In this document: one piece after another, positions 26,965 through 35,026 of the stretch | Layout of the letters: each line of letters begins with the position of its first letter | Position numbering within the stretch: position 1 is the first letter of the stretch | Assembly (NCBI GenBank): GCA_902362705.1 | Contig: CABIXK010000002.1 | Location: forward strand, 142,732 to 206,731 | Direction: 5' to 3' | From: Rikenellaceae bacterium | GTDB lineage: Bacteria; Bacteroidota; Bacteroidia; Bacteroidales; Rikenellaceae | DNA length: 64,000 bases | The notes under the pieces: model-generated | Databases searched by the model: none | What the model was told of the DNA's origin: nothing | Seen by the model: the letters and a program-made list of their open reading frames with translations, nothing else | Translations under genes and position numbers: made by a program

Positions 26965-28728
26965 ATGCCTACACGAAAGCGTTGGGCAGTCAAACCGCAG
27001 GGCGATTCCGAGGCGGTGGCGAAGCTCGCTGCCGCCCTCAGACTATCGCCCGTGCTGGCGAACCTGCTCGTTCAGAGAGGCATAGACAATGTAGAGAAGG
27101 CGGAGAAGTTCTTTAGGCCGAGCCTCGCCGACCTGCACGATCCTTTCCTGATGAAGGATATGGACCGGGCGGTCGAGCGCGTGGCGCGTGCCGTGAGCGA
27201 GCAGGAGAAGATCATGATCTACGGCGACTACGACGTCGACGGCTGTACGGCCGTGGCGCTGGTCTACAAGTTCCTGCGGCAGATCGGGCACAAGAACCTG
27301 ATGTTCTACATCCCCGACCGCTACACCGAGGGCTACGGAATCTCGGTCAAGGGTATCGACCTGGCGGCCCGCAAGGGCGTCGGGCTGATCATCGCCCTCG
27401 ACTGCGGTATCAAGGCCACCGAGAAGATTGTCTATGCGAAGCAGAAGGGCGTGGATTTCATCATCTGCGACCACCACCTCCCGGCCGAGGAGATCCCTCA
27501 GGCCGTAGCCGTCCTCGACCCCAAGCGGGTCGACTGCTCCTACCCGTTCGACGAACTGTCGGGCTGCGGCGTGGGATTCAAACTGGTGCAGGCCTACGCC
27601 CAGCGCCACGGCATCGCCTTCGAGGAGATCCTCCACCTGTTGGACCTCCTGGTGGTGAGCATCGCCTCGGACATCGTGCCGCTGGTGGGCGAGAACCGCA
27701 TCCTGGCCTACTTCGGACTGAAGATGCTCAACCGCGAACCCTCCAAGGGGCTGCTGTCGATCATCAAGATCTGCGGGCTGGACAAGCACAACATCACCAT
27801 CGACGACATCGTCTTCAAGATCGGCCCGCGCATCAACGCCGCCGGGCGCATGCGCATGGACGAGAACGACGAGAACGCCTCGCCCTCGGGCGGGCACGCC
27901 GCCGTGGAGCTGCTCATCGAGGGCAACGAGTCGGTGGCCGCCGAGTTCGGCAACGTGATCGACGCCTACAACCGCGACCGCAAGTCGATCGACCGTTCGG
28001 TGACGCAGGAGGCCCACGACTACATCGAGCGCAACCCCGAGCTGAAGAGCCTCAAGAGCACGGTGATCTACAACCCCCGCTGGATGAAGGGCATCGTGGG
28101 CATCGTCGCCTCGCGCCTGATCGAGACCTACTACCGCCCGACGGTGGTGCTGACGATGAGCAACGGATTCGTGACGGGCTCGGCCCGCTCGGTGCCGGGC
28201 TTCGACCTCTACCAGGCCGTGGAGTCGTGCTCGGACCTGCTCGAGAACTTCGGCGGACACATGTACGCCGCGGGCATGACCATGCGGCCCGAGAACGTCG
28301 AGGAGTTCATGCGGCGCTTCAACGCCTATGTCGAGGAGAACATCGACCCGCAGTCGCTCGTGCCGCAGGTCGACATCGACAGCGAGCTGCTCTTCTCGGA
28401 CATCACGCCCCGCTTCCGCGCCGACCTGAACCGCTTCCAGCCCTTCGGACCGGGCAACGCCTCGCCCGTCTTCGCCACCTACGGGGTGAGCAACCACGGC
28501 GACGCCAAGCTGGTGGGCATGGAGTGCGAGCACCTGCGCATGGACCTCATGCAGCGGCAGAAGCCCAACACGACGATCCAGTCGATCGCCTTCCAGCAGC
28601 CCACCCACTACGAGTGGGTCAAGTCGGGCCGGCCGATCGACGTCTGCTACCAGATCGTCGAGAACCACTACCGCGGCACCGTCACCACGCAGCTGCGCAT
28701 CAAGGACATCAAGCCCGTGATGAAGTAG
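26965..28728 (+). CDS. recJ: Single-stranded-DNA-specific exonuclease RecJ
   Basis: 587 aa. 5'-3' exonuclease acting with RecQ/RecFOR and in mismatch and base-excision repair. DHH-family motifs are IYGDYDVDGCTA (I), LIIALDCGI (II), ICDHHLPAE (III) and the Asp-containing VVSIASDIVPL (IV). DHHA1 features are RINAAGRMRMD and a C-terminal GGHMYAAGMTM. A C-terminal OB-like segment ends with TTQLRIKDIKPV. Length is typical. Followed by a strong intrinsic terminator. Confidence 0.97.
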   Translation: MPTRKRWAVKPQGDSEAVAKLAAALRLSPVLANLLVQRGIDNVEKAEKFFRPSLADLHDPFLMKDMDRAVERVARAVSEQEKIMIYGDYDVDGCTAVALVYKFLRQIGHKNLMFYIPDRYTEGYGISVKGIDLAARKGVGLIIALDCGIKATEKIVYAKQKGVDFIICDHHLPAEEIPQAVAVLDPKRVDCSYPFDELSGCGVGFKLVQAYAQRHGIAFEEILHLLDLLVVSIASDIVPLVGENRILAYFGLKMLNREPSKGLLSIIKICGLDKHNITIDDIVFKIGPRINAAGRMRMDENDENASPSGGHAAVELLIEGNESVAAEFGNVIDAYNRDRKSIDRSVTQEAHDYIERNPELKSLKSTVIYNPRWMKGIVGIVASRLIETYYRPTVVLTMSNGFVTGSARSVPGFDLYQAVESCSDLLENFGGHMYAAGMTMRPENVEEFMRRFNAYVEENIDPQSLVPQVDIDSELLFSDITPRFRADLNRFQPFGPGNASPVFATYGVSNHGDAKLVGMECEHLRMDLMQRQKPNTTIQSIAFQQPTHYEWVKSGRPIDVCYQIVENHYRGTVTTQLRIKDIKPVMK

Positions 28729-28750
28729 CGCGCGCGGCGCGCCGACGCGA

Positions 28751-28786
28751 AAAAGGGATTCCCCGAGGAGGGGAATCCCTTTTTTC
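28751..28786 (+). terminator. Terminator of recJ
   Basis: An 11-14-bp stem with GAGGA loop (28751-28783) followed by TTTTTTCG; flanking A and T runs make it potentially bidirectional. Confidence 0.85.
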
Positions 28787-28813
28787 GTGCGGGAGGGGTT
28801 CGTGCGGCCGGTG

Positions 28814-28905
28814 CGTTTCGTGGCCGGGGTTGTTTCGCGGCCGAGATCGTTTCGCGCCTGGTGTGTTTCGCGGTCGGGTCGTCTCGCCTCCGTGTTTCGT
28901 TGGCC
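28814..28905 (+). repeat. Degenerate ~17-bp tandem repeats (GTTTCG... units)
   Basis: At least five units beginning GTTTCG(C/T)GGCCG or variants, spaced 13-17 bp, in the gene-free gap between recJ and the convergent phosphatase gene. No protein-coding signal. Confidence 0.55.
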
Positions 28906-28975
28906 CTGCGGGCCGGTCCGAGCGACGGACCGTCCGACGCCGGCAGCAGCTCCCGGCTGCCCCCGTCCGCCCCCG

Positions 28976-29521
28976 TCAGCGCGAGGCGGCGAGCGACGAG
29001 GGGGTGACCCCCTTCGCGTCGCGGGCCCAGTCGCCGCGCGCGCGGAGCACCTGCTCGACGATGTCGCGCACGGCGCCGTGGCCGCCCCGGAACTCCGAGA
29101 CGTAGCGCGCCGCCTCGACGACCTCGGCCGCGGCGTCGGCCGGGCAGACCGGGATGCCCACCTCGCGCATGCACTCCAGGTCGGGGATGTCGTCGCCCAT
29201 GTAGACCACGCGCTGAGGGTCGAGCCCCTCGCGGGCGAAGAAGTCGCGCAGGGTGGCGATCTTGTCCATGCAGTCGAGGTGGTACTCGCGAATCCCGAGC
29301 ATGCGCAGGCGGTTTTCGAGCGTGCGGCCGCGGCCGCCCGAGATGATGCAGACCTTGTAGCCGATCTTCACGGCGTAGGCCAGGGCGTAGCCGTCCTTGG
29401 CGTCGTAGCGGCGGATGAAGTCGCCGTCGTGGGTGGGGATGATGCCGCCGTCGGTCATCACGCCGTCGACGTCGAAGACGAACGCTTCGACGTCGGCTAT
29501 CGCTTCCTTGAAGTTTGCCAT
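28976..29521 (-). CDS. kdsC: KDO-8-phosphate phosphatase-like HAD hydrolase
   Basis: 181 aa. KdsC-type tetrameric HAD phosphatases lack a cap and release KDO from KDO-8-P for lipid A core synthesis. Motif I FVFDVDGVMTDGG, motif II Ser/Gly in CIISGGRGRTLE, motif III Lys in DKIATLRDFF, and motif IV YMGDDIPDLECM are all present. The C-terminal ~15 residues extend beyond typical family members. The start overlaps the 3' end of the DUF2520 gene by 25 bp. Related nonulosonate or sugar phosphatases cannot be excluded. Confidence 0.9.
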   Translation of the reverse strand: MANFKEAIADVEAFVFDVDGVMTDGGIIPTHDGDFIRRYDAKDGYALAYAVKIGYKVCIISGGRGRTLENRLRMLGIREYHLDCMDKIATLRDFFAREGLDPQRVVYMGDDIPDLECMREVGIPVCPADAAAEVVEAARYVSEFRGGHGAVRDIVEQVLRARGDWARDAKGVTPSSLAASR

Positions 29522-30270
29522 ATGCTTTCGCTTATCGTGGTGTAGAGTGTTTGCAGCTCGTCGTCGAGCAGCTCCAGGTGGCGCTGCTGCGTCTGGAGGT
29601 CGCCCCGCACGGCGGGTCCCGTCTGCACGTCGGCCGCCGCGGGGGCGTCGAGGGCCTTGGCCGCGGTCTCGGCCATGAGCGGGCGCAGCAGGTCGACGGG
29701 GAGCCCCGCCCGCTCCATCGTCCGCTCGCCCAGGGCGAACATGTGGTTGGCGAAGTTCGACACGAAGACCCCCGCCAGGTGGATCCGCTCGCGCAGCGCC
29801 GAGTCGGCGCCGAGCACCCGCCGCGAGAGGAGGCGCGCCACGGCCTCGAGTTCGGCGGCCGTCTCGTCGTCGCCGGCCTCGATGAAGAGGGGGATGGCGG
29901 AGAAGTCGACTGCGCGGCCGCGGGTGAAGGTCTGCAACGGATAGAAGACCCCGCGGCGGGCGATGCGCGCGGGCAGGGCGTCGAGCGGCACGCAGCCGGC
30001 CGTGTGGGCCACGACGGCTGCCGGTGGGAAGAGCAGCGACGCGGCCACCTCGCCCACGGCGCGGTCGCTCACGGCGATCAGATAGAGGTCGGCCTCGGCC
30101 AAGTGCGCCGGGTCGCCGCACCACTCGGTGGCGGCCAGACGCGCCACCTCTCCTCCCCGCTGCGGGTTGCGGGCGTAGAGCTGCACGAGCCGCAGCTGCG
30201 GCGTGCGGGCGACGGCCTGCGCCAGCGCCTCGGCCAGGTTGCCGCTGCCTATGACGACGATTCGTTTCAT
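29497..30270 (-). CDS. Rossmann-fold DUF2520-domain protein
   Basis: 257 aa. The N terminus is a dinucleotide-binding fold (IVVIGSGNLAEALAQAV) resembling NADP oxidoreductases of the ProC/F420-reductase type; LYLIAVSDRAVGEVA follows the usual second strand pattern. The C-terminal half matches DUF2520 (GVFYPLQTFTRGRAVDF, FVSNFANHMFALGERTMERAGL). Function in Bacteroidetes is unknown; the reaction is presumably NAD(P)-linked. Start by ATGA overlap with the yihY stop; it overlaps kdsC by 25 bp, so yihY, this gene and kdsC form one operon. Confidence 0.9.
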   Translation of the reverse strand: MKRIVVIGSGNLAEALAQAVARTPQLRLVQLYARNPQRGGEVARLAATEWCGDPAHLAEADLYLIAVSDRAVGEVAASLLFPPAAVVAHTAGCVPLDALPARIARRGVFYPLQTFTRGRAVDFSAIPLFIEAGDDETAAELEAVARLLSRRVLGADSALRERIHLAGVFVSNFANHMFALGERTMERAGLPVDLLRPLMAETAAKALDAPAAADVQTGPAVRGDLQTQQRHLELLDDELQTLYTTISESIWQTSRKR

Positions 30271-31571
30271 AAGAGGTCGGTGATTCGGAGGGCCTCCTCG
30301 CCCGAGCGGATGCACTTGCGCATGCGGCCGATCTCGAGGTTGACGCGCTCCAGTTCGGGGGTCGCGGGGAGGGTGAAGCACCCCTCGCCCGCGCGGTCGA
30401 TGGCCTCGAACAGGTCGCAGACTTTCATCGAGGCTATGTCGTAGGCCGGGACGTAGGCGCTCTCCGATGCCGTGCCCGGGGCGGCGACCGCGAGCAGCTG
30501 TCCCGCCTCGGTGAGGCGGTAGAGGACGTCGTTGACGATGCGCGTGGGCAGCTCGAGCCGCTCGCGGATCGCCTCGGCCGAGGCGGCGCCCCCGGCGTCG
30601 CGGAAGCGGCGCACGACCACGAGCATGACGGCCAGCATTACGCGGCGGCGCTGGTCGTGGCTGATGAGCAGCGATTCGCGCTCCTCGGCGAAGCGCGCGA
30701 TGTTCTGGTAGGCGAACGAGAGCTCGCCGCCGAAGAGGAGGATCTCCCACGAGGTCTGCATCCACACCAGCAGCAGCGGCAGGGCCGCGAAACTGCCGTA
30801 GATGGCGTTGTAGGAGGTCATCCACCGCTGGAGGTAGACGTAGCCCCACTGGAAGAGCAGGAAGAGCGTGCCCGCGACCATGCCGGCCATCAAGGCGCTG
30901 CCGAGGCGTACGCGGGCGTTGGGGATGATCAGGTAGAGGAGCGTGAACATGGTCCAGATCACGGCCAGCGACGCCAGGCGCGTGAGCAGGGGGTAGATGC
31001 CCGGGCTGTCGAAGGGCAGCAGGTCGCGCAGGTAGCCTCCCAGTGCGTTGGCCGCCACCCACAGCACCGGCACGATCATCACCACGGCGATGTAGTCGGC
31101 CCACTTGCGGGCCATGCTGCGCGACGACTTGACCTCCCAGATGTTGTCGAAGGCGCTCTCGATCGACCCGAAGACGCGGATCACGGCCCAGAAGAGCGTG
31201 GTGAGCGCCACGGCTGCCACCACGCCTCCGCGCGTGCGGGCCAGGGCGTTCTCGGCGAAGCGGATGAGGTTGTCGACGATCTCGGGGTTGCGCGGGAAGA
31301 GGCCGTAGAGGTCGTCGACCAGACCGTCGGTGAGGCCGAAGCCCTTGATTACGGCGAAGACCACCGCCACGATGGGCACGAGCGACATGAGCGTGTAGAA
31401 GGTCAGCGCCGCCGAGCGGACGATCGTGCCGTGGTCGCGCAGGCCGCGGGCCGTGTAGAAGAGCAGACGGTACTGCTCGACGAGCCAGCGCACGACGGGG
31501 TTGCGCCACTCGCTCAGGTCGCGGCGGAACACCGTGTCGGTGAAGAAGGTTACGAGGCGTCGGAACAGCAT
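30267..31571 (-). CDS. YihY/UPF0761-family inner-membrane protein
   Basis: 434 aa. Six transmembrane helices in residues ~60-310 carry the family blocks AALTFYTLMSLVPIVAVVFA, LFWAVIRVFGSIESAFDNIW, TMFTLLYLIIPN and WMTSYNAIYGSFAALPLLLVWM. The C-terminal ~120 residues are soluble and winged-helix-like, as in long family members. Formerly called BrkB or 'RNase BN', but a nuclease role is not supported for this family. Start MLFRRLVTFF at 31571; an upstream Met would run into the repeat array. First gene of a three-gene operon. Confidence 0.92.
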   Translation of the reverse strand: MLFRRLVTFFTDTVFRRDLSEWRNPVVRWLVEQYRLLFYTARGLRDHGTIVRSAALTFYTLMSLVPIVAVVFAVIKGFGLTDGLVDDLYGLFPRNPEIVDNLIRFAENALARTRGGVVAAVALTTLFWAVIRVFGSIESAFDNIWEVKSSRSMARKWADYIAVVMIVPVLWVAANALGGYLRDLLPFDSPGIYPLLTRLASLAVIWTMFTLLYLIIPNARVRLGSALMAGMVAGTLFLLFQWGYVYLQRWMTSYNAIYGSFAALPLLLVWMQTSWEILLFGGELSFAYQNIARFAEERESLLISHDQRRRVMLAVMLVVVRRFRDAGGAASAEAIRERLELPTRIVNDVLYRLTEAGQLLAVAAPGTASESAYVPAYDIASMKVCDLFEAIDRAGEGCFTLPATPELERVNLEIGRMRKCIRSGEEALRITDLL

Positions 31572-31584
31572 GTCGGGAGTTTCT

Positions 31585-31820
31585 GCAAAGATAGTGCAAG
31601 GCGAGGGCAAAACCAAGCGCAGCCTGGGTTTTGCCGAGGCGCCGCCTATCTAAGCGGCAGCTTGTCTGCCGCAAAGAGTGCAAGGCGAGAAGCCGACCAA
31701 ATAAATTTGGTCGGCCGAGCCGCCGCCTATCTAAGGCGCAGCCAAAGATCGTGCAAGGCGCACGGGACGGGCGGTTTCGCCGGGAGGGTCGGCCGAGCCG
31801 CCGCCTATCTAAGCGGCAGC
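31585..31820. repeat. Three tandem ~75-bp structured repeats
   Basis: Copies at 31585-31661, 31671-31742 and 31743-31820. Shared ends are CAAAGA(T)...GTGCAAGGCG on the left and CCGCCTATCTAAG/GGCGCAGC on the right. AGATAG at the left and CTATCT at the right can pair in copy 1, as can GGCG/CGCC. Interiors differ between copies but are self-complementary, e.g. GCCGACCAAAT/ATTTGGTCGGC in copy 2 and GGGCAAAACC/GGGTTTTGCC in copy 1. REP/MITE-like; not a CRISPR, since ends are inverted and interiors are palindromic. Confidence 0.8.
31586..31593 (-). promoter_or_regulatory. -7 box for yihY operon inside repeat copy 1
   Basis: The minus strand reads TTGCACTATCTTTGCA; the TATCTTTG box lies 14 nt before the yihY ATG and forms the outer end of the first repeat copy. 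Confidence 0.6.
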
Positions 31821-31832
31821 CCCTCCCGCCCT

Positions 31833-32729
31833 CTACTCCTCCTCCGCCCGGCGCAGGAACTCCTCGGGCAGGCGGGGCATGGCTCCGGCCCGGGTGCAGA
31901 CCCATGCCGAGACATCGACGGCCAGGGCATGGGCCGCGCGGAGCGTCCGGCCGCGGAGCAGGGCCGCCGTGAAGGAGGCCGTGAACGAGTCGCCGGCGCC
32001 CACCGTGTCGACCACCTTGACCCTGGGGGTGGCCAGGTACGACGCATCGTCGGTCGTGACGACGTGGCTGCCGCGCGCGCCGCACGTCAGCACCACCGCG
32101 CGCAGGCCGTAGCGGGCCGCGAGCTCCCGGCAGCGCGCCTCGGCGCCGCCCGCGCTCAGGCGCAGCATGGGCGTGAGCACCTCCAGCTCCTCGTCGTTGA
32201 TCTTCAGCAGGTCGCAGCGGCCGAGCGAGGCGGCGAGGGTCTGCTCGTCGTAGAAGTGCTGCCGCAGGTTGATGTCGAAGATCCGCCAGCGGTCGGCCGT
32301 GCGGGGCATGGCGTCGAGAAACCGTCCGATCGTGGCGCGCGATACGGGGTGGCGCTGCGCCAGCGAGCCGAAGCAGACCGCGCGGGCCGCGCCGGCGAGC
32401 GCCTCGAGCCGCGGGGTGAAGGGGATGCGGTCCCAGGCAACCTCTGCCGGGAACTCGTAGCGGGGTACCCCTTCCGCGTCGAGTTCGATGCCGACCGAGC
32501 CGGTGGGGTAGGGCACGCGCTCGATCGCCGTTTCGAGGCCGAGGCGGCCGAACTCCTCCAGCATCCGATTGCCCGCGGGGTCGTCGCCCACGGCGCTGAC
32601 GATGCGGGCCGGGAGGCCGAACTGCGCGGCGTGGTAGGCGAAGTTGGCGGGGGCGCCGCCCGGCTTGGGCCCCTCGGGCAGCAGGTCCCAGAGGGCCTCG
32701 CCCATGCCGATGACGTAGGTAGGTTGCAT
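31833..32729 (-). CDS. PfkB-family sugar kinase (fructokinase-like)
   Basis: 298 aa. Ribokinase-fold kinase phosphorylating a sugar hydroxyl. Substrate-side motif GGAPANFAYHAAQFGL near the N terminus, and the ATP/catalytic motif VVDTVGAGDSFTASF with the base Asp. The early VIGMGEALWDLLPEG is the fructokinase-subgroup pattern. It is 13 bp downstream of the GH36 alpha-galactosidase on the same strand, so both likely act on one diet oligosaccharide such as raffinose or sucrose-derived sugars; fructose as substrate is inference. Confidence 0.9.
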   Translation of the reverse strand: MQPTYVIGMGEALWDLLPEGPKPGGAPANFAYHAAQFGLPARIVSAVGDDPAGNRMLEEFGRLGLETAIERVPYPTGSVGIELDAEGVPRYEFPAEVAWDRIPFTPRLEALAGAARAVCFGSLAQRHPVSRATIGRFLDAMPRTADRWRIFDINLRQHFYDEQTLAASLGRCDLLKINDEELEVLTPMLRLSAGGAEARCRELAARYGLRAVVLTCGARGSHVVTTDDASYLATPRVKVVDTVGAGDSFTASFTAALLRGRTLRAAHALAVDVSAWVCTRAGAMPRLPEEFLRRAEEE

Positions 32730-32742
32730 GACGGAGACGTGT

Positions 32743-34953
32743 TTATTCCGCTTCCAGAATATAGACGGCGCTGTCGTAGAGCCGTTGCAGGGGCGGATTG
32801 ATCCCCTCGTGGCGCAGGTAGGCCCCGGTGAGGGTCTCGCCGTCGAACCAGCAGCGCGGTCGGTCGACGTTGAGCTCGCGCACGGTGTAGCGCGTCTCGT
32901 CGTCGAGCCCCCGCAGGCGGAACTGCGGCACGGGTGTGTGGCCCCGGTAGCGGATGCAGTAGGCCAGGAAGACGGCGCGCCGCTTGTCTTTGGACACATA
33001 GAGCGTGCCGAAAGTGCCCGACGGATCGTAGGGCGAGCCGATGCGGTAGAGGTCGCCCTCCTCCACCAGGTCGCGGAACTCCTTGTAGGAGGCGATGGCG
33101 CGGCGGGCGAACGCACGCTCCGAGTCGCTCATCTGCCGCGGCTGGAGCTCCATGCCGAGGCGCCCGGCCGAGGCCATGTCGAAGCGGAACTTGAGGGGGA
33201 TGACGTTGCCGCTCTGGTGGTTGGGCGAGGCCGAGACATGGGCGCCCATGACCGCTGCGGGGTAGAAGAGCGAGGTGCCGTACTGGATGCGCGAGCGGGA
33301 GAGGGCCTCCGTGTCGTCGCTCGTCCATACCTCGTCGAAGTACTTCAGTGCGCCGTAGTCGACACGTCCGCCGCCCGACGAGCAGGCCTGGATCAGCACG
33401 TCGGGATATTTGGCGCGGATGCGCTCCATGACGCGATAGAGCCCCTCGGCGTAGTCGACCCAGAAGTTCGACTGCCGGTCGGCGGGCAGATAGGCCGACC
33501 CGACGCTCTCGGCGTGGCGGTTGGCGTCCCACTTGATGTAGTCGATCTTCTTGGAGAGGGCGAGCGTGTGGTCGAAGACCCCGAAGACGAAATCCTGCAC
33601 CTCGGGATTCGACAGGTCGAGCAGCCACTGGTGGCGGATCAGCGGCGCCTCGCGCCCCTCGGCGCGCACCACCCACTCGGGATGGCGCTCGGCCAGCTCG
33701 CTCTGCGGGTTGACCATCTCGGGCTCGATCCAGATGCCGAACTTCAGCCCCTGCCGGTGGGCGTAGGAGGCGATGCGGTCGATGCCGCCGGGCAGCTTCG
33801 CGCGGTTGACCTCCCAGTCGCCCAGCCCCGCGCGGTCGTGGTTGCGCGGGTACTTGTTGCCGAACCAGCCGTCGTCGAGCACGAACATCTCGAGCCCCAT
33901 GGCCGCCGCGTCGTCGATCATGCCGCGCAGCGTCGCCTCGTCGAAGTCGAAGTAGGCCCCCTCCCAGCTGTTGAGCAGCGTGGGCACGTGGCCCCGGTCC
34001 CCGCCGCGGATGCCGTAGCGGCGGGCCCAGTCGTGGAGGTTGCGCGAGGCGCCGCCCGCGCCGCAGTCGCTGAAGGTGTAGATCATCTCGGGCGTGGTGA
34101 GCGTGCGGCCCGCGTCGAGCACATACTCCGAGGCGTCGGGGTTGGCGCCCGCGAGGATGGTCAGCACGTCGTATTCGTCCACCGAGAAGTCGATGCGGTA
34201 GTTGCCGCTCCAGGCCAGCGCGCCGGCGATCACCTCGCCGTGCTCCTCGTCGAAGCGGTCGGTGTCGAGCGAGAGCATGAAGGCGGGGTTCTCGGAGTGG
34301 GTCGCCTTGACCAGCTTGCGCGTCGAGATGCTGTGGGTGCCGTGGCCCAGGGGCAGGTGCTCGATCTGCGCCTCGTCGGCCCAGCCGCCGCGCAGCTGCG
34401 TGAGCAGGTAGCTGCCGTAGCCGTGGAGCGAGAGCGCCGACGAGTAGAAGGCGTGCAGCGTCACGGGCCCCTGCTGGCGGTTGGTGATGCGGCTGCGTGT
34501 GGCGATGACGTTCTCGCGGCGATAGGCCGTGAAGAGCAGCTCGACCTCCAGCGGCCGCACGGGGTCCGCGAGGCGGACGACGGTCCGCTCGACGTCGGCG
34601 TCGGCTGACGGCAGCGTCTCATGCGAGACGTAGCGCAGCTCGGTGTTCAGGTCGCCGTCGGCGTGGGTCGCGCGCAGGGCCGGGAGGCGGAAGTTGCGGC
34701 CTCCCATCGCGGGGTAGATCTCCTCGCCGGCGCCGTGGTCCGGGCGGCGGTGGGTGGAGTAGGCGGCCAGGGGGGCCGCGTCGTCGATGCGGCCGCCGAA
34801 GTGGCGCATATGTACCCTGCCGTCGCGCTCGACGCAGAGGATGAGCGAGACCCGGTCGGTGTTCACGGAGATGATCTCGGGCGCGCGGTCGGCGCCGGTG
34901 GCTCCCGCGGCGGCGCACATGGCGGCGAGGAGCGTCAGAAGCAGTTTTTTCAT
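32743..34953 (-). CDS. GH36 alpha-galactosidase, secreted
   Basis: 736 aa. Hydrolyses terminal alpha-1,6-galactose from raffinose-family oligosaccharides or galactomannan. Signal peptide MKKLLLTLLAAMCAAAGATG indicates periplasmic location. N-terminal beta-sandwich (~1-320), then the (beta/alpha)8 domain with FVLDDGWFGNKYPRN, the nucleophile Asp476 in DYIKWDANRH, and the acid/base Asp near 546 in VWTSDDTEALSR. CSSGGGRVDYG and HVSASPNHQ are further GH36 blocks, as is WIEPEMVNP. Full length. Cotranscribed with the PfkB kinase. Confidence 0.95.
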   Translation of the reverse strand: MKKLLLTLLAAMCAAAGATGADRAPEIISVNTDRVSLILCVERDGRVHMRHFGGRIDDAAPLAAYSTHRRPDHGAGEEIYPAMGGRNFRLPALRATHADGDLNTELRYVSHETLPSADADVERTVVRLADPVRPLEVELLFTAYRRENVIATRSRITNRQQGPVTLHAFYSSALSLHGYGSYLLTQLRGGWADEAQIEHLPLGHGTHSISTRKLVKATHSENPAFMLSLDTDRFDEEHGEVIAGALAWSGNYRIDFSVDEYDVLTILAGANPDASEYVLDAGRTLTTPEMIYTFSDCGAGGASRNLHDWARRYGIRGGDRGHVPTLLNSWEGAYFDFDEATLRGMIDDAAAMGLEMFVLDDGWFGNKYPRNHDRAGLGDWEVNRAKLPGGIDRIASYAHRQGLKFGIWIEPEMVNPQSELAERHPEWVVRAEGREAPLIRHQWLLDLSNPEVQDFVFGVFDHTLALSKKIDYIKWDANRHAESVGSAYLPADRQSNFWVDYAEGLYRVMERIRAKYPDVLIQACSSGGGRVDYGALKYFDEVWTSDDTEALSRSRIQYGTSLFYPAAVMGAHVSASPNHQSGNVIPLKFRFDMASAGRLGMELQPRQMSDSERAFARRAIASYKEFRDLVEEGDLYRIGSPYDPSGTFGTLYVSKDKRRAVFLAYCIRYRGHTPVPQFRLRGLDDETRYTVRELNVDRPRCWFDGETLTGAYLRHEGINPPLQRLYDSAVYILEAE

Positions 34954-34984
34954 GGTCGGAATCGGTTTGCGTAGCGTCCGCAGA

Positions 34985-34992
34985 CAAAGATA
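34985..34992 (-). promoter_or_regulatory. -7 box for GH36-pfkB
   Basis: Minus strand TATCTTTG, 31 nt before the GH36 ATG; a TTTG lies 22 bp further upstream, slightly beyond the ideal spacing. Confidence 0.65.
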
Positions 34993-35005
34993 ACGGAAAA
35001 ATCGT

Positions 35006-35013
35006 TACTTTTG
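35006..35013 (+). promoter_or_regulatory. -7 box for the radical SAM gene
   Basis: TACTTTTG, 13 nt before the ATG at 35027, divergent from the GH36 promoter. Confidence 0.55.
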
Positions 35014-35026
35014 GCAAAACCTTACG

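Noticed and set aside
31585..31820. CRISPR array
   Set aside because: Only three units, no uniform repeat with unique spacers; shared parts are at the ends and interiors are palindromic. No cas genes.
29497..32085. Long 862-codon frame through the repeat array and yihY
   Set aside because: Only its last 257 codons form a real protein (DUF2520); the rest reads antigenic-looking low complexity through the palindromic repeats.
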